A DNA stretch of 64,000 nucleotides from Zarea fungicola. Lineage: Eukaryota; Ascomycota; Sordariomycetes; Hypocreales; Cordycipitaceae. The translations under genes and the position numbers were made by a program. This document shows, piece after piece, positions 12,449 through 22,440 of this stretch (position 1 is its first letter; every line of letters begins with the position of its first letter). The notes beneath the pieces are model-generated. The model did no database searches and was not told the DNA's origin. It saw nothing but the letters and a program-made list of their open reading frames with translations. The stretch lies in contig FWCC01000309.1 of NCBI GenBank assembly GCA_900169235.1, positions 92,319 to 156,318 on the forward strand. Direction: 5' to 3'.

Positions 12449-13675
12449 ATGCCCCCGGGTACGTTTTCTTCATCCATGATTGGGCAGAGTCGCAAAACGT
12501 CGCTGGTCTGGGGGGCGATGCGCTTCCGGAGCGATTGTCTTTCCCGGCCACAGGCAGGCGACTGCGCCGAGCCTCTAAAATTTGATGCGAATTTTTACTC
12601 ACATTTTTGGGTTGTTTGACTGTGTAGCGATTAGTGATGACGAGAGCTCCGACGTTGATGCACATCTTCCCGTCGCAAGCTGGCGCGATAACGACGAAGT
12701 TGAGGCACGACCAGCGCGCAAGGCAGCTGCTGCCAAACCTGTGCCAGTAGACGTGGAAGAGGACGAGGATGCGGAAGAAGACGAGGATGATGGAGGCGAC
12801 GATGTGTATGTGGGCAGTTTCGTGCTGGCTGATTTGTGTTGGTTGGCTGACAAACGATTGGCAGATTCATTGTCGAAACCATCAAGAAGCACATGATTGA
12901 CGAAGACGTATGTCACCAAAGACGAAAGAAAAAATCCTGTGTATACAACGGGGATTCGCTGTTTGTTAATTCGATGGGGTGTTCTTTTTTTATAGGGATC
13001 CTTAAAATTCCACGTGAAATGGGAAGGCTACGACGACAAGGCAGACATGACGTGGGAGCCCGAAGATAACCTCGAGTACGAAAACACCAACATTGGAGGA
13101 GAGCTTTTATCAGCACATATCTTTACTAACACGAGGCTGTTAGGGAATCTGCCAACGAAGTCCTGGAGGAGTACTTTAACAAAATCGGTGGGCGCGATAG
13201 CATCTTCAAGCAGACCGAAAGCGCCGTCCGTGGCAAGAAGCGCGGCCGAAAACCCTCTTCAGCTGCCACCACGGCCGAGCCGACGCCGACGAAGCGATCG
13301 CGGAAGAGCAATGGAACGAGTGGCGTACACCCGGCAGACTCGACGCCGCCCGCGTCCGTCAAGCCCTGGAGCCCGCCGGCGGGCTCATGGGAGGACGACA
13401 TTGAATCGATTGATGCCTGCCAAGACGAGGGCACTGGCCTACTAATGGTGTATTTGGTGTGGAAGAATGGCAAAAAGACACGACATACGACAGCAGTTAT
13501 TTACAAAAAGTGTCCTCAAAAGGTGAGACTGTGGCCTGTTTTCCTTCTTTCGTACCAATTATGAAGAGTGCTGTTGTATGGAATGACGAGTTCAAATTTC
13601 TAACGTTTCTTCTGCATTTAGATGCTTCAATTCTACGAGAAACATATAAAAATTGTCAAAACAGACGAGCCATGA
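12449..13675 (+). CDS. hpo: Heterochromatin protein 1 (chromodomain plus chromoshadow domain)
   Basis: HP1 binds histone H3 trimethylated at Lys9 and keeps heterochromatin silent. Six exons join in frame: 12449-12458, 12628-12805, 12865-12907, 12996-13075, 13144-13522 and 13622-13675, giving 247 residues. Exon 1 is only 10 nt (MPP plus one base); it was chosen because it has a GTACGT donor and restores a start to the acidic N-terminus. Residues ~64-120 form the chromodomain, with aromatic-cage residues in VFIVET, KWEGY and TWEPEDNLE. A basic hinge (GKKRGRKPS, TKRSRKSN) follows. Residues ~185-245 form the chromoshadow domain, with SWEDDI, YLVWKNGKKTRH and MLQFYEKHIK. Symbol follows Neurospora hpo. 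It is a nuclear, presumably general factor; the intron borders around exon 4 are clear, with an ACTAAC branch point in intron 4. Confidence 0.9.
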
Positions 13676-14720
13676 ATTCGGTTATTTTCCACAGCAGCCT
13701 TGATATTTTATGCCCCGCTTTGTTTATGCAGTCTTGGATTTTATTAGTAATTGCTTGATTACTTTTTCCCTCTTTTTTAAACCTTCAAGAAAACTCGAGC
13801 AGGTATTCCAGAGTAAGTGGCGAACAGGCAATTGATTTTTTTAATGGACGCCTTCCGGTTTGAACAGGCATGTGATAAGCAGGTGCATGAGATCAGTCCT
13901 CCCTCGTAAACCGCCCACCCACCAGATCGTATATGATTGATTTTTCCATATAGTACCTTGAGACGGAAAGACGCGTTTTCTGGGCGATGTAGCTGTAGAT
14001 ATCTCGGACCGGGAGCTCGGGACTGTTGCTGGCAGTTGACTGTTCCTGGCGTTGCCCAGCCCGGTGCTTGAACTTCTCACTGGTGGGGAAATACGCTTGG
14101 GCCGTGGCTGAAATTTCAAGACGGGAGGCTGGGCCGGGGTTCAGCTTAGCGGGTCCATGTTTTTTCTCAGGGATTAGCAGGGATTTAAGGATTTACAGGG
14201 CATTAGCGGCTACTATGTAATGCTGAGGAGCCGCTAGGCTGGAGCCTTCGTGGTTGGCCCCCCTGTAACAGCGTCGAGATTAAAAAAAAAAAAAAAAGAC
14301 ACCATACCAGCCTCTCAATAAAAAACTTGAGTGGCACAAAATAGGTGGCGGGGGATTTGGTAGTATATCAACAACATCCGCTGCTGCGTTTGCACCACAG
14401 ATTTTCTCAACATTCCAAACAAAAAAAAAAAAGGACTTGATATTCCAGACATACTTCAGAAGTAGAACTACTTGCAGGCTGCCGAGTCTTACTTGCCACG
14501 CTTCAACCGTCTTTTGATTCGAAGTCCCACCTAAGCGACGCTGGAACCTTCACATCGACTTACACGACCACGCACTTGGCAATCAACAACCACCCACCAA
14601 TTGGCTGATCTGGTATCAAAGCAACCAGCTCTCAGCTGAGCAACGCCGCCACAAAAGACCGCCCTCCCATCTCAAATCATCGGAGTAGCGTTCTCGCTCT
14701 CCCATCACATCCTATCCATC
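13676..14720. other. Intergenic region with A-tracts; leader of the small membrane-protein gene
   Basis: This 1-kb stretch contains A-runs near 14283-14297 and 14420-14432. From about 14540 it changes to a C/A-rich, G-poor stretch ending directly at the ATG at 14721, which looks like a fungal 5' UTR. No other frame is supported. Confidence 0.6.
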
Positions 14721-14891
14721 ATGGTGCAACGAAACTACGTCATCGCCATCATCATCATTGTCCTCTTCGCCGTCCTCGCCGGTGTCTCCTTTGGCATCTG
14801 GAAGCTGATACACATGGTTCGCCAGGGCTGGAGCACAACCTCATCCAGCTCAAGCGGGAGCTCCAGCTCGAGCCACGAGATTGTAGACTAG
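14721..14891 (+). CDS. Small single-pass membrane protein (56 aa), function unknown
   Basis: The frame starts MVQRNY, continues with a hydrophobic helix of about 20 residues (VIAIIIIVLFAVLAGVSFGI), then a basic juxtamembrane patch (WKLIHMVRQGW), and ends in a Ser-rich tail finishing SSHEIVD before TAG at 14889-14891. The organisation (short N-terminus, one span, positive cytoplasmic flank, Ser tail) is that of a real small membrane protein rather than a chance frame. A G-poor leader and a good context (CATCATGGTG) support the start. Codon use is C-ending in the helix, like the highly expressed genes here. It has no intron. I recognise no family; small proteolipid-type or stress-linked peptides are possible, which is speculation. 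Confidence 0.6.
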   Translation: MVQRNYVIAIIIIVLFAVLAGVSFGIWKLIHMVRQGWSTTSSSSSGSSSSSHEIVD

Positions 14892-15692
14892 CCTCTGCTG
14901 CCTTGGAGAGGGGGAGCGATCCGTCCCGGCGAGCTTCCTTGCAGCAGAGGTCTTCTCTCAACGTCAACCGCCGCTTCTGTGTACAGTGTCACTGCTATGC
15001 CATCACCAAAGAGATTAAACCGTTGCGTGTGAAATCCAACGGCTTCTTGCTTTTTGCTACCGGCTTAGCGAGGCATACAACGCAGTGCTGTATCAACAAC
15101 AAACATACACGCAATCTTACCCAGCACATACAAAAGAAAACCGAAAAAGAATTACGACAAAAAATTATTCATGGGAACCATGTACTTGCATTTTTGGGAA
15201 TGGCGTATTTCTAGCATTTATTGTTTGGGCGCACAAATGTTTTCTTACTGCGAAAGCGACACTTTGTCTCGCATGGCCAAGTTTTTGAATGGGATTTATT
15301 TTAATGTTGGATGACGAAACTTGGGAGGATTACTCCCCTTTTTTTTGGATTATCAATTTGACTTGGGAATATGGGCGCTTTATTAATCGGCTTGCAAGCC
15401 CAGATTATATAGATAGACTGACAAGGACCTTGAACGAGACCTGCTCCGTTATAAATGACACAAGATGACATACACAAGATGACAACTACCTTGGGAGCCG
15501 AATAATCTAGTCGATTTGTTTTATAGAGTGTGATGAAAGAGAGCACTGACGATAGTAACATCAACAACGTCAACAGCAACAATCCCAGCACAATTAGCAA
15601 AATAAGCAAAGTTAAGAAAATCAGGAAAATCAAGTTAATATAGCTAATCAAGGTAATCAGAAATACTAATGGCGTACAAGCCACTTGCTTTT
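14892..15692. other. Intergenic, AT-rich, with short imperfect repeats
   Basis: It begins with the 3' UTR of the small membrane-protein gene. At 15464-15490 a 13-base unit (ACACAAGATGACA) occurs twice in direct repeat. From 15555 to 15665 the strand is built of imperfect 8-9-base A-rich units (AANCAANAA type), which read on the minus strand as a Leu/Ile-only hydrophobic stretch. I treat this as simple sequence, not as a gene. Confidence 0.5.
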
Positions 15693-16532
15693 TCAAGGCT
15701 GTACAGTCAACAAGTTTGCAGGGGCATCTTGCAGCGTAGTACAGTTGCTTGTTTCTGTCGGAAGAACCCAGCAGTCTACGGCGCAGTTCTCGTCCGGAAT
15801 ATCCTAAAACTAGGTGATCCGGAACTGCAGCAGGAGCAGTGCTGCGCCTTTGAAGCAAAATACCTGCGGGCATCTATACTTGTGTGCGTATCTGGCCGGT
15901 AGCACTCTCATGTTAGCGGCAAGCTGCAAAACTTGTATGGTGGTATTTGCTTGATACTGGTTTCCAGCACATAGAAAACAGGAACCTGCCCGCGGAGCTC
16001 TTGCGAGAGGCGTTTTCTGCGCCTCCATCGTGAGAGTTCCTCTCTGCCGGGCCGCTTTCGAAGTCAAATTTCTCTTCATCTCACCAATTGTAACAACCGT
16101 CCTTTCCTGGTTGCTGACACTGACTGTGTACATGCCATCCACATTCTCAGTGACGGTCTGATCCGGCGGCCGCTTGTTCTAGGATGACTGCAGGAGACTG
16201 GGTTATCTTTCCCAGCCTTCAAGTACAATGCTGGAAATCTCCGAGTTGAACCACTTCTAGGCGTCAGCTTCGACCTCGAGCCGCCACTGCCGCGTATTCG
16301 GCAGTAGAGAGGGCTCATTCCAACGAAGCTCGTCATCTGGTTACAGTGGGCGGAGACTCCCATTTTTGTCGAAGTGACCATTTGTCCTCCCGTTTACAAC
16401 TTGCGTGTGGACTATAAGATTTTTAATTGGATGATGCGCCTTTGTCCAGTCTTTATTGGTGGCCGTTGTGAAGTTGGGGTTCAAGGTGAGGTTGGCGAGG
16501 TGCTGCTGAAGTTGATCTCGAACCGTGACCAT
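15693..16532 (-). pseudogene. Decayed fungal gene with PD-(D/E)XK nuclease-like motif
   Basis: One minus-strand frame runs from an ATG at 16532 (MVTVRDQLQQHLANLTLNPN) with coherent protein sense but stops at 16343 (TAA), 16259 (TAG), 16205 (TAA), 16181 (TAG), 15812 (TAG) and 15806 (TAG). A one-base slip in an A4 run near 16015 and a likely intron just after it (branch-like GCTAACAT, acceptor CCAG near 15890) separate LSQELRG from YAHKYRCPQVFCFKG. The motif pair PPDQ and GEMKRNL, about 28 residues apart, fits the PD...ExK active site. I recall uncharacterised fungal proteins ending CPQVFCF...LLLLQFR...VDCWV.P, as here, but cannot name the family. All six stops are TAA/TAG, as expected from CAA/CAG by C-to-T change. 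It could instead be a badly modelled multi-intron gene, though the stops fall inside sensible protein sequence. Confidence 0.5.
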
Positions 16533-17466
16533 GCTGCTCAAAGAATTTGGGGGGAAAAGGAATCTATGTATTCGAATTGGTGCCACGTCTAGAGACTGTT
16601 CGAGGACATGTGCGACTAGAGACATCCGCGGTATCCTGTACATCTTGGGGGCCGCCTGTTTTGCATGCAACGGCCGCGACCGTTTGTGGGAGATGTAGCA
16701 GGCATCAACAGGCAATTAGCCGCCGATACACTTGGATGGGTGGAATTATTGCCTATGTGGCTAACGGCCAATAAAATTGGATATAAGGACGTAAAGGCAA
16801 CCTTCAGCCATACGACACATCTATTCTTGTACAGGATGGTATGCACACGCCATCGGCGTCAGAAGAGCAGTATTATAGGCATTTTATATAAACTTAAAGC
16901 ATTGAGTAAGTAATACTAAATAAATATTACTGCCAGCAATTTAGCGGCAAGTTTTAGGGCATATTGGCATGCAGTTCGAGGACATTATTGCTAGGTTCCT
17001 ATTAGCTACCATGCAGTTAATCGCATCCTGATTATAACATGGATTTATTATTAGAAACTCTCATAAATTGTGATATACTCTGATTTTAAACTGGGACTTT
17101 TTCGCATGCTTAAATGCTTCAGGGTGGGAGGATGCTTTGACCAATGCTGCATTTTTACGCGCCCTTGTAAGCCCCGATTTGTACCGCCACTAGAGTTCGG
17201 GTTATTTTCGGGGTTAGAAACAAAGAGTTTTCAGTTTCAACGCTTTCCTGGCCATTTTTATTTTCTTGATTAGAGGTTTACATGTCTGTTGTCTTCTCAA
17301 GTCTAATAGCAGTACTGCTGCCGATAACCGCAGGGAAAAAGCGACGGCATTCCCTCCATAGCGGAGTCATTTCTTAAAAACCGAAAACTAACTCGCGCTT
17401 GCAGCAATATGATAGAATAGGAGAGTCAGGTTTCAATTGGATATAAATTTAAATAAAAATACAAAT
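16533..17466. other. AT-rich intergenic stretch in accessory block
   Basis: About 930 bases with several AT-rich segments (for example 16890-17100 and 17420-17465). I see no coherent protein on either strand. It may include further remnants too decayed to read. Confidence 0.5.
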
Positions 17467-17930
17467 TTAGGCATCATCAAACCCCATTTCAAGCCTCCCA
17501 CTACAGATGTACTTGGCCAACCCCCAACGCAACCCACCAACAATAGTCCATGCGAGACGAACAGTAATCCACGGAAAAGACGTCTGGAAGTCTTCCAAAG
17601 CAGCCTCAGAAAATAATTGTTTCGTTATTTCATTACGTCGTGGTTTGGGGGTTGACAATTGCGGTCCTCGATCGTTCCACCTCGACCCAAGGAATCTTGA
17701 ACAAACCAATCGTGACGAAGACAATCCAGTGGCGAAATGAAGTTGGCCGGCGCAAGTAACTCATCCCATTCTTACCATCAGCTACCCCACAACGTTCAGC
17801 GATTATTGATCTGCGAATCTCGGTCACCAATGTTGGATTTTTAGCTTGTATTTCACATGTCTGCCTTGCTGGCACATTCTTGCAGCTACCAAACGTTCCG
17901 GTTTGGGCCGTTAGGAGCAATGTAACTTCA
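17467..17930 (-). pseudogene. Frame-broken coding remnant, C-terminal part
   Basis: Three successive minus-strand frames each carry a short protein-like stretch in order. They are NPTLVTEIRRSIIAERCG (around 17800-17880), then WDELLAPANFISPLDCLRHD followed by WFVQDSLGRGG (about 17690-17770), then FQTSFPWITVRLAWTIVGGL and WGLAKYICSG, ending GFDDA at a TAA at 17467. The frame change near 17640 lies by a C/A run. The order and lack of overlap suggest one gene broken by small indels, or an unrecognised gene with introns. I cannot name the family; the Cys/Arg/His/Asp-Trp stretch looks enzymatic. It ends 142 bases before the start of the next 3' region and shares strand with the monooxygenase. Confidence 0.3.
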
Positions 17931-18072
17931 CGTACGCCAAATTAAATCCAGACAGGATGAGTAACTGTTAAAGATGTAGCTGAGTTTGGTTTCTATCCGC
18001 TTAAAAAAACCACCTAACACACAACGCTTGATTCAGAAGAATAGTCTTAAAGAAAGCAAGTTCACCGCACAT

Positions 18073-19541
18073 TTACAGATTGGCTTGCCATGGCATCTTG
18101 CCAACCACATGTTTGTCTGCTGGCAAAAAGTCAAAACTGGGCGTCTGTGCAACATTCGCCATGGCGTACTTCATGAGATGATTCTGTAGCCACCCTAGCG
18201 ATAAGAGATACTGATCTGCGAGGCGGCGCACGATGCCAACCCACGAGGCCGTGTTTGTCATGGACATGGCGACCTGACACTCCCTGCTCACCGGGCCTTT
18301 TCGCTCTTCTTGATACGCCAAAAATGTGTCAGTAAGCTGTTTCACAGTCGGTAGATTCGTCGTCGCGGTATTTTGTGTGACAGCCATATCCAACAAGCCG
18401 CGGAGCTTGTTCGACAACACCACAACGTCAATGATGCCCTGGTTACACCCTGCGCCAGTTATCGGTGAGAAGGAATGCGCCGCATCGCCAGCGAGCAACA
18501 TTCTCGCACCCGAGGACATCCAGCACTCACGCACTCCTTCCTGGATAGGCACAATGCCCGACGCGGCTTTGTGGCTGTAGGCGTCACCCAGCGTGATGCT
18601 GCCGTCGGGCACCAGGGGCAGGTTGGCCCAGCGGCGAGTAACTTCCACTTCATCGTCCTTGGTGAAGAGCACACGCCGGTCAATAGGCTTGTCAAGTCGT
18701 TCGTATAGGCCTGCCACGGCGTGGTCGTCACCTACAAACATTTGCGTCGAAGCGCCTGGGCCGTGCGTCTCGAATGTACCGCCGACAGGAAGTCCCGGCA
18801 AAACGGGGAAGCGCATCCATACACAGCGGTAGTGGGCTGTAAAAACGTCATCAATATCTTTTGGTGATTTATTGAACGAAGAGTTCTCTAATATTTTGTT
18901 CCTCTTGTTGTTGTCGCAAGTGATTTGCTTTCGAACAGCACTGTGCACGCCGTCGGCGCCGATGATCAGGTCGGCGGTATAGGTGCTTCCGTCCGCGCAT
19001 GTGACCTTGACGTCGTTCTCTGTTTCTTGAATTTCGCAGATTTCTTTGCTGTATAATATATTCTTGTGATCTGGTATCGCGTTGTAGATAACTTGACACA
19101 GGTCTCTTCGTCGTAGCACACGAGGTGCCTGGCCAAAACTGTAGGCAACTTCTATTAGCATGGTTCTTGTGAAATGGTCGCACCCTAATTGACTGTGGTA
19201 GTTGAACCAGGTTTTTTTGTGTTTTGAATCCCAGCGAGGCTCACTTACTGCTCTTTCAAAGTCTCAAATACCATAAACTGACCCAGGTTGTTGCCGCTAT
19301 GGTCGATCCGCTGAATCGCGCCGAGCGGCGTGCTCACGGCAGACAGCTCATTGTACACGCCGAGTTGCGAGAGGGCCCGAAGACCAATAGGAGAGAGCAC
19401 AAGGTCTGACCCGGTTTCTGGCACAACTGAGCGGTACTTTTCGAGCAGAATAAAGGAAATATTGGCGCGCGAGAGAGCTAATGCGGCTGTCAGGCCAACT
19501 GGGCCACCTCCGGCGATGAGCACTTTAAAACTGGCGGTCAT
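18073..19541 (-). CDS. FAD-dependent monooxygenase, secondary-metabolism type
   Basis: A class A flavoprotein monooxygenase that would use NAD(P)H and O2 to hydroxylate or epoxidise a small substrate. Exon 1 is 19249-19541 and exon 2 is 18073-19192; the 56-nt intron (GTAAGT...CACAG) joins LKEH to QLGCDHFTRT, giving 470 residues. Family motifs are the FAD Rossmann loop VLIAGGGPVGLTAALALSRA (residues 6-25), the DG motif GADGVHSAVRK, and the second FAD motif LLAGDAAHSFSPITGAGCNQ. The C-terminus (residues ~400-470) is extended and hydrophobic, as in terpenoid-epoxidising PaxM-type enzymes; that resemblance is from memory. A further ATG six codons upstream (19559) is in frame; 19541 was preferred because it sits at the usual distance from the GGGPVG loop. 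Neighbours are an Upc2-like regulator and an ELO-like protein on the same strand. Confidence 0.87.
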
Positions 19542-20325
19542 AATTTGTATGTAGACCAAAATTCTGAAGTATAGAGCTAAACTCCAATCGCAGCACTTGT
19601 ATTTAGCGTAGTATTGGTATCGTGTATTTGACAGGTTTGATGCGGAAGTCTCTCTGGTTGTTCGCGAAGATGCCTTTCTATTTATACCTTTTTCCTTTTT
19701 TTGGCCCAGTCCCTGGATTTTAGGCTATTTTTCCTATGACGCAGACAGGATTCGCATTCGGGTTATTGGAATTATGTCTGTGATTGATCGCACTCGCTCT
19801 TTAAAAAGAAAATACTACCATGACTAGTTACTCCGTAATGCTGGCCATCGTCGCTCACTCGCTCTCGCTCTCGCACATCCCTGCATTTGTGGCGCTTCGC
19901 TCTTGGCTTAACCTCAACTAGTTAGTGTGAGACCCGCGTAAGCTTTTGGGATCGGACATTTGGCATCAACTTTAACATCCCAAGCCGCTAAAATTAAGTG
20001 GGTTACATAGTTGCATCATAAGTCTATATAGGAGGACGTCGGCTTCTTGGACAGCGAGGGTGGATTTTCGATACGGGCTCTTGCTGGGGGGAAGGAGGGA
20101 GCGAATTACACAATAGATCTCAGTTGTCAATCCAGAAATAGAACAATTGTGGAGAGTTTGGTGATACTCAATCTATTAGCATCAGGCGAGAAGGGTTTAT
20201 TGGTAAGGCTAGGATATTAGGCAAGGAGACACATAGCGAAAGTTACAGACTAGATAGAGTAGAGATCTCATTTCAAAGTTGACTTTGCGCTAGCCATTTA
20301 AGCTTCTATATTATATTATTGTATA
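19542..20325. other. Intergenic: monooxygenase promoter and regulator 3' end
   Basis: This 784-bp interval holds the promoter of the monooxygenase and the 3' UTR of the Zn2Cys6 gene, both on the minus strand. A small CTCGCT microsatellite lies near 19850-19875. No gene is seen. Confidence 0.55.
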
Positions 20326-21681
20326 CTATACCTCGGTAAGACCTGGTATTAGCAATGGTAGCCCTGCTATTGGTCTGCAACGAGCAGTGGTAAGTAATAT
20401 TTGCTTAACCTCTTCGTTATTTGTCGCCAAAGAGATCGCCGCAGGTATTTCCATCTCATAATGCCATTCCGGGCCGAGATATGCAATGATATCACGGATG
20501 CAGCGGTCCCCGACTCCTCTCGCCCACCACAACGTTTGTAATAGCTTGAGGAAGCCGCCATAGTGGCCGATAATGACGAGAGCGCGTGGTGCCTTTCTGC
20601 GTGTCGCTTGGATGAATTCGTCTGGGAGAAACGTCACCCATGTCAATATCCGAAACGTCTCAGCGTATTTGTCATCGGTGCATAGCCGCTTATACAAGGC
20701 CCCAAGAAGGCTTAACGTGTCACGGTACGCCTCAGCGATGGGGTAGTCGGGGTCATTCTCATCAGAAGTGATGCTGTCAACCATCTGTATCAAGGCAACA
20801 GGAACAGCGTCGAGTGCGCCGTCTATTCGGAGGGGCTCTCGTACGAGCAACGTCCCGGTACCTGACTTCCAGTGTGCCTTTGCTGCCCTTTTTCCAAGGA
20901 GGCTGATGACGGAGTGAATGCCACGCCACAGTAGGATCCAATCGAGAATATAAAGGTCTGGCGTCTCGGGATCGCGAAACATGTCGCACGGCAGCACTTC
21001 AATCAGGACGGCGTTGGCCAGCAGCGCTTGCATGCTTGCCGGTGTGGCGTTCTCTATGGCGCTGCGATAGTCTCGAAACGCCTCGGCGCGATAGCGAAGA
21101 ATCATCTTGTCGTCAACTCCCTGTCCAAGATACTGCATGTGCAGGCCTGCGAGGGCGAACAGCGTTTTCAGCAAGAAGGGCTGGTCCAGCGCCTCTTGGA
21201 CCACCAGGGTCTGCATAGTGTTGCCAAAGCCGTTCCGGTCATACGTCTCGTCCACAAAGGATTTGGCCGTGTTTGCTGTGAAGAACCACAGCAGTTTCAT
21301 GTCCATAGCTGTGCGCGTTGGTAGGCAAGCCAACGGCTCAGTGACAACGGTGAGGGCCGGGCTTGGAAGGGTAGCGGCGTCGTCACTGTTTGGGGTCTGA
21401 CACCGTGCTGCTTTCCCGGCTGCAGCAACAGGAGAACGACGCTCTCTGACAAGGTCTGCTCCCTCTGGGTAGGTACACTTTGTGCCGCGGAGGCTGCACG
21501 CGCCGCATATCGGTCGGCTTTGGTTGCAACGCACTTTACGCTTCTTGCAGGTGAAGCAGCCGAGCCGCGATTTGGTGTGTTCCCTGATTGTTCTGTGCAG
21601 CTTTTGGGGCTGCTCCATTGGGGTATGCATTGGGTTCGTAGCGGCGGAATGGAGAATACACGAATCGAACAGGATGCGCAA
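20326..21681 (-). CDS. Zn2Cys6 transcription factor, Upc2-like
   Basis: A fungal binuclear-zinc-cluster regulator. Residues 42-69 form the cluster C-x2-C-x6-C-x6-C-x2-C-x6-C, beginning CFTCKKRKVRC and ending RGTKC, preceded by the basic SRLG typical of Upc2-type factors. The rest (residues ~120-450) matches the fungal-specific regulatory domain, including LLWFFTANTAKSF, LLKTLFALAGLHM and ILDWILLWRGI, which recall sterol-uptake regulators; this is family memory, not a search. It is one exon of 451 residues. In-frame ATGs at 21630 and 21618 are also plausible starts, since the first 17 residues are not zinc-cluster sequence. Lying between the monooxygenase and the ELO-like gene on the same strand, it is a good candidate for the local regulator. 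Confidence 0.86.
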   Translation of the reverse strand: MRILFDSCILHSAATNPMHTPMEQPQKLHRTIREHTKSRLGCFTCKKRKVRCNQSRPICGACSLRGTKCTYPEGADLVRERRSPVAAAGKAARCQTPNSDDAATLPSPALTVVTEPLACLPTRTAMDMKLLWFFTANTAKSFVDETYDRNGFGNTMQTLVVQEALDQPFLLKTLFALAGLHMQYLGQGVDDKMILRYRAEAFRDYRSAIENATPASMQALLANAVLIEVLPCDMFRDPETPDLYILDWILLWRGIHSVISLLGKRAAKAHWKSGTGTLLVREPLRIDGALDAVPVALIQMVDSITSDENDPDYPIAEAYRDTLSLLGALYKRLCTDDKYAETFRILTWVTFLPDEFIQATRRKAPRALVIIGHYGGFLKLLQTLWWARGVGDRCIRDIIAYLGPEWHYEMEIPAAISLATNNEEVKQILLTTARCRPIAGLPLLIPGLTEV

Positions 21682-21840
21682 ATAATAAATTTATTGTAAA
21701 GCAGGTGACGTATTGCAAAGTTTGATCACGACAGGGTGCGAGACTGGGAGTGAGCCCGAAAGCAGGTGGGGTACGTAAGCGGTATGTATCTCCGACCGAC
21801 AGCCTTACAGAGCCTTAATTACCTCCGCTTTCCGAGCGGA

Positions 21841-22440
21841 TCACTTCATAGCGTGTCTCAACTCACGGCACCAGAGAGTAAAATATGTGGCCAAAAGACT
21901 TAAAGACATTATGTATGGCCAAAGGGGGTATGCCTCCACCGTCCATTTGCGATACAGCACGGCTACCTCGCCAATAAGGCCGACCACCAGTTGTGCCGTT
22001 CCAGTCACCGGGAGAAGCCGTCGAGCGGAGGCGATGCCTCCAAAATAGGCATACAAAAAAACATGGTGAAGCGCATTGAGAGATGCGACGATTTGCCAGC
22101 CATCGCTATGCTGAAGAACTCGAAAGTAGGTCAAGTACGGCGTGGTAAGATGGTGAACGGCGAAATGGAGGTCGATCGTTGCACCAGAGGATCGCACGCC
22201 AAGTATATCGATATACTCATAAAATTTGGAATAATGGTATAGTCTCTTAGTTGTATCTGAATAGTGTGGGAGCTGTATGATGCACAACAGAAGCAGCGAT
22301 GCCACGGAATACGCACGGTTGTTCCAGCGTGTAAATGCTTGCGCACCAGCTATGGCGCCACCTACTTTAACGCGGAAGTGTATGGTAGCCCATGCCATAG
22401 CAAACAGCAAAGTCTGTACTGTCATCAGAAACAAGGACAT
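21841..22440 (-). CDS. ELO (fatty-acid elongase)-like membrane protein, short
   Basis: Several hydrophobic segments surround motifs in the order seen in the ELO condensing enzymes of the ER. These are YHYSKFYEYIDIL (compare YYLSKFYEFLDT), then a His box HFAVHH followed by TPYLTYFR, then SLNALHHVFLYAYFGG (compare MNYGVHAVMYSYY). The His box is H-x3-HH rather than the usual H-x2-HH, which may matter for catalysis. At 199 residues it is shorter than the ~270-340 of true ELOs; the first membrane segments seem to be missing or lie in an unseen 5' exon. An in-frame TAG lies seven bases before the ATG, so extension needs splicing. ELO-like proteins would condense malonyl-CoA with acyl-CoA; here a role in lipid-derived metabolite synthesis is inference. 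Product name rests on motif order. Confidence 0.65.
   Translation of the reverse strand: MSLFLMTVQTLLFAMAWATIHFRVKVGGAIAGAQAFTRWNNRAYSVASLLLLCIIQLPHYSDTTKRLYHYSKFYEYIDILGVRSSGATIDLHFAVHHLTTPYLTYFRVLQHSDGWQIVASLNALHHVFLYAYFGGIASARRLLPVTGTAQLVVGLIGEVAVLYRKWTVEAYPLWPYIMSLSLLATYFTLWCRELRHAMK

Noticed and set aside
15301..15873. 190-codon minus-strand frame with a long Leu/Ile hydrophobic stretch
   Set aside because: The hydrophobic part comes from an A-rich simple repeat, and the N-terminal part is an out-of-frame shadow of the decayed nuclease-like gene.
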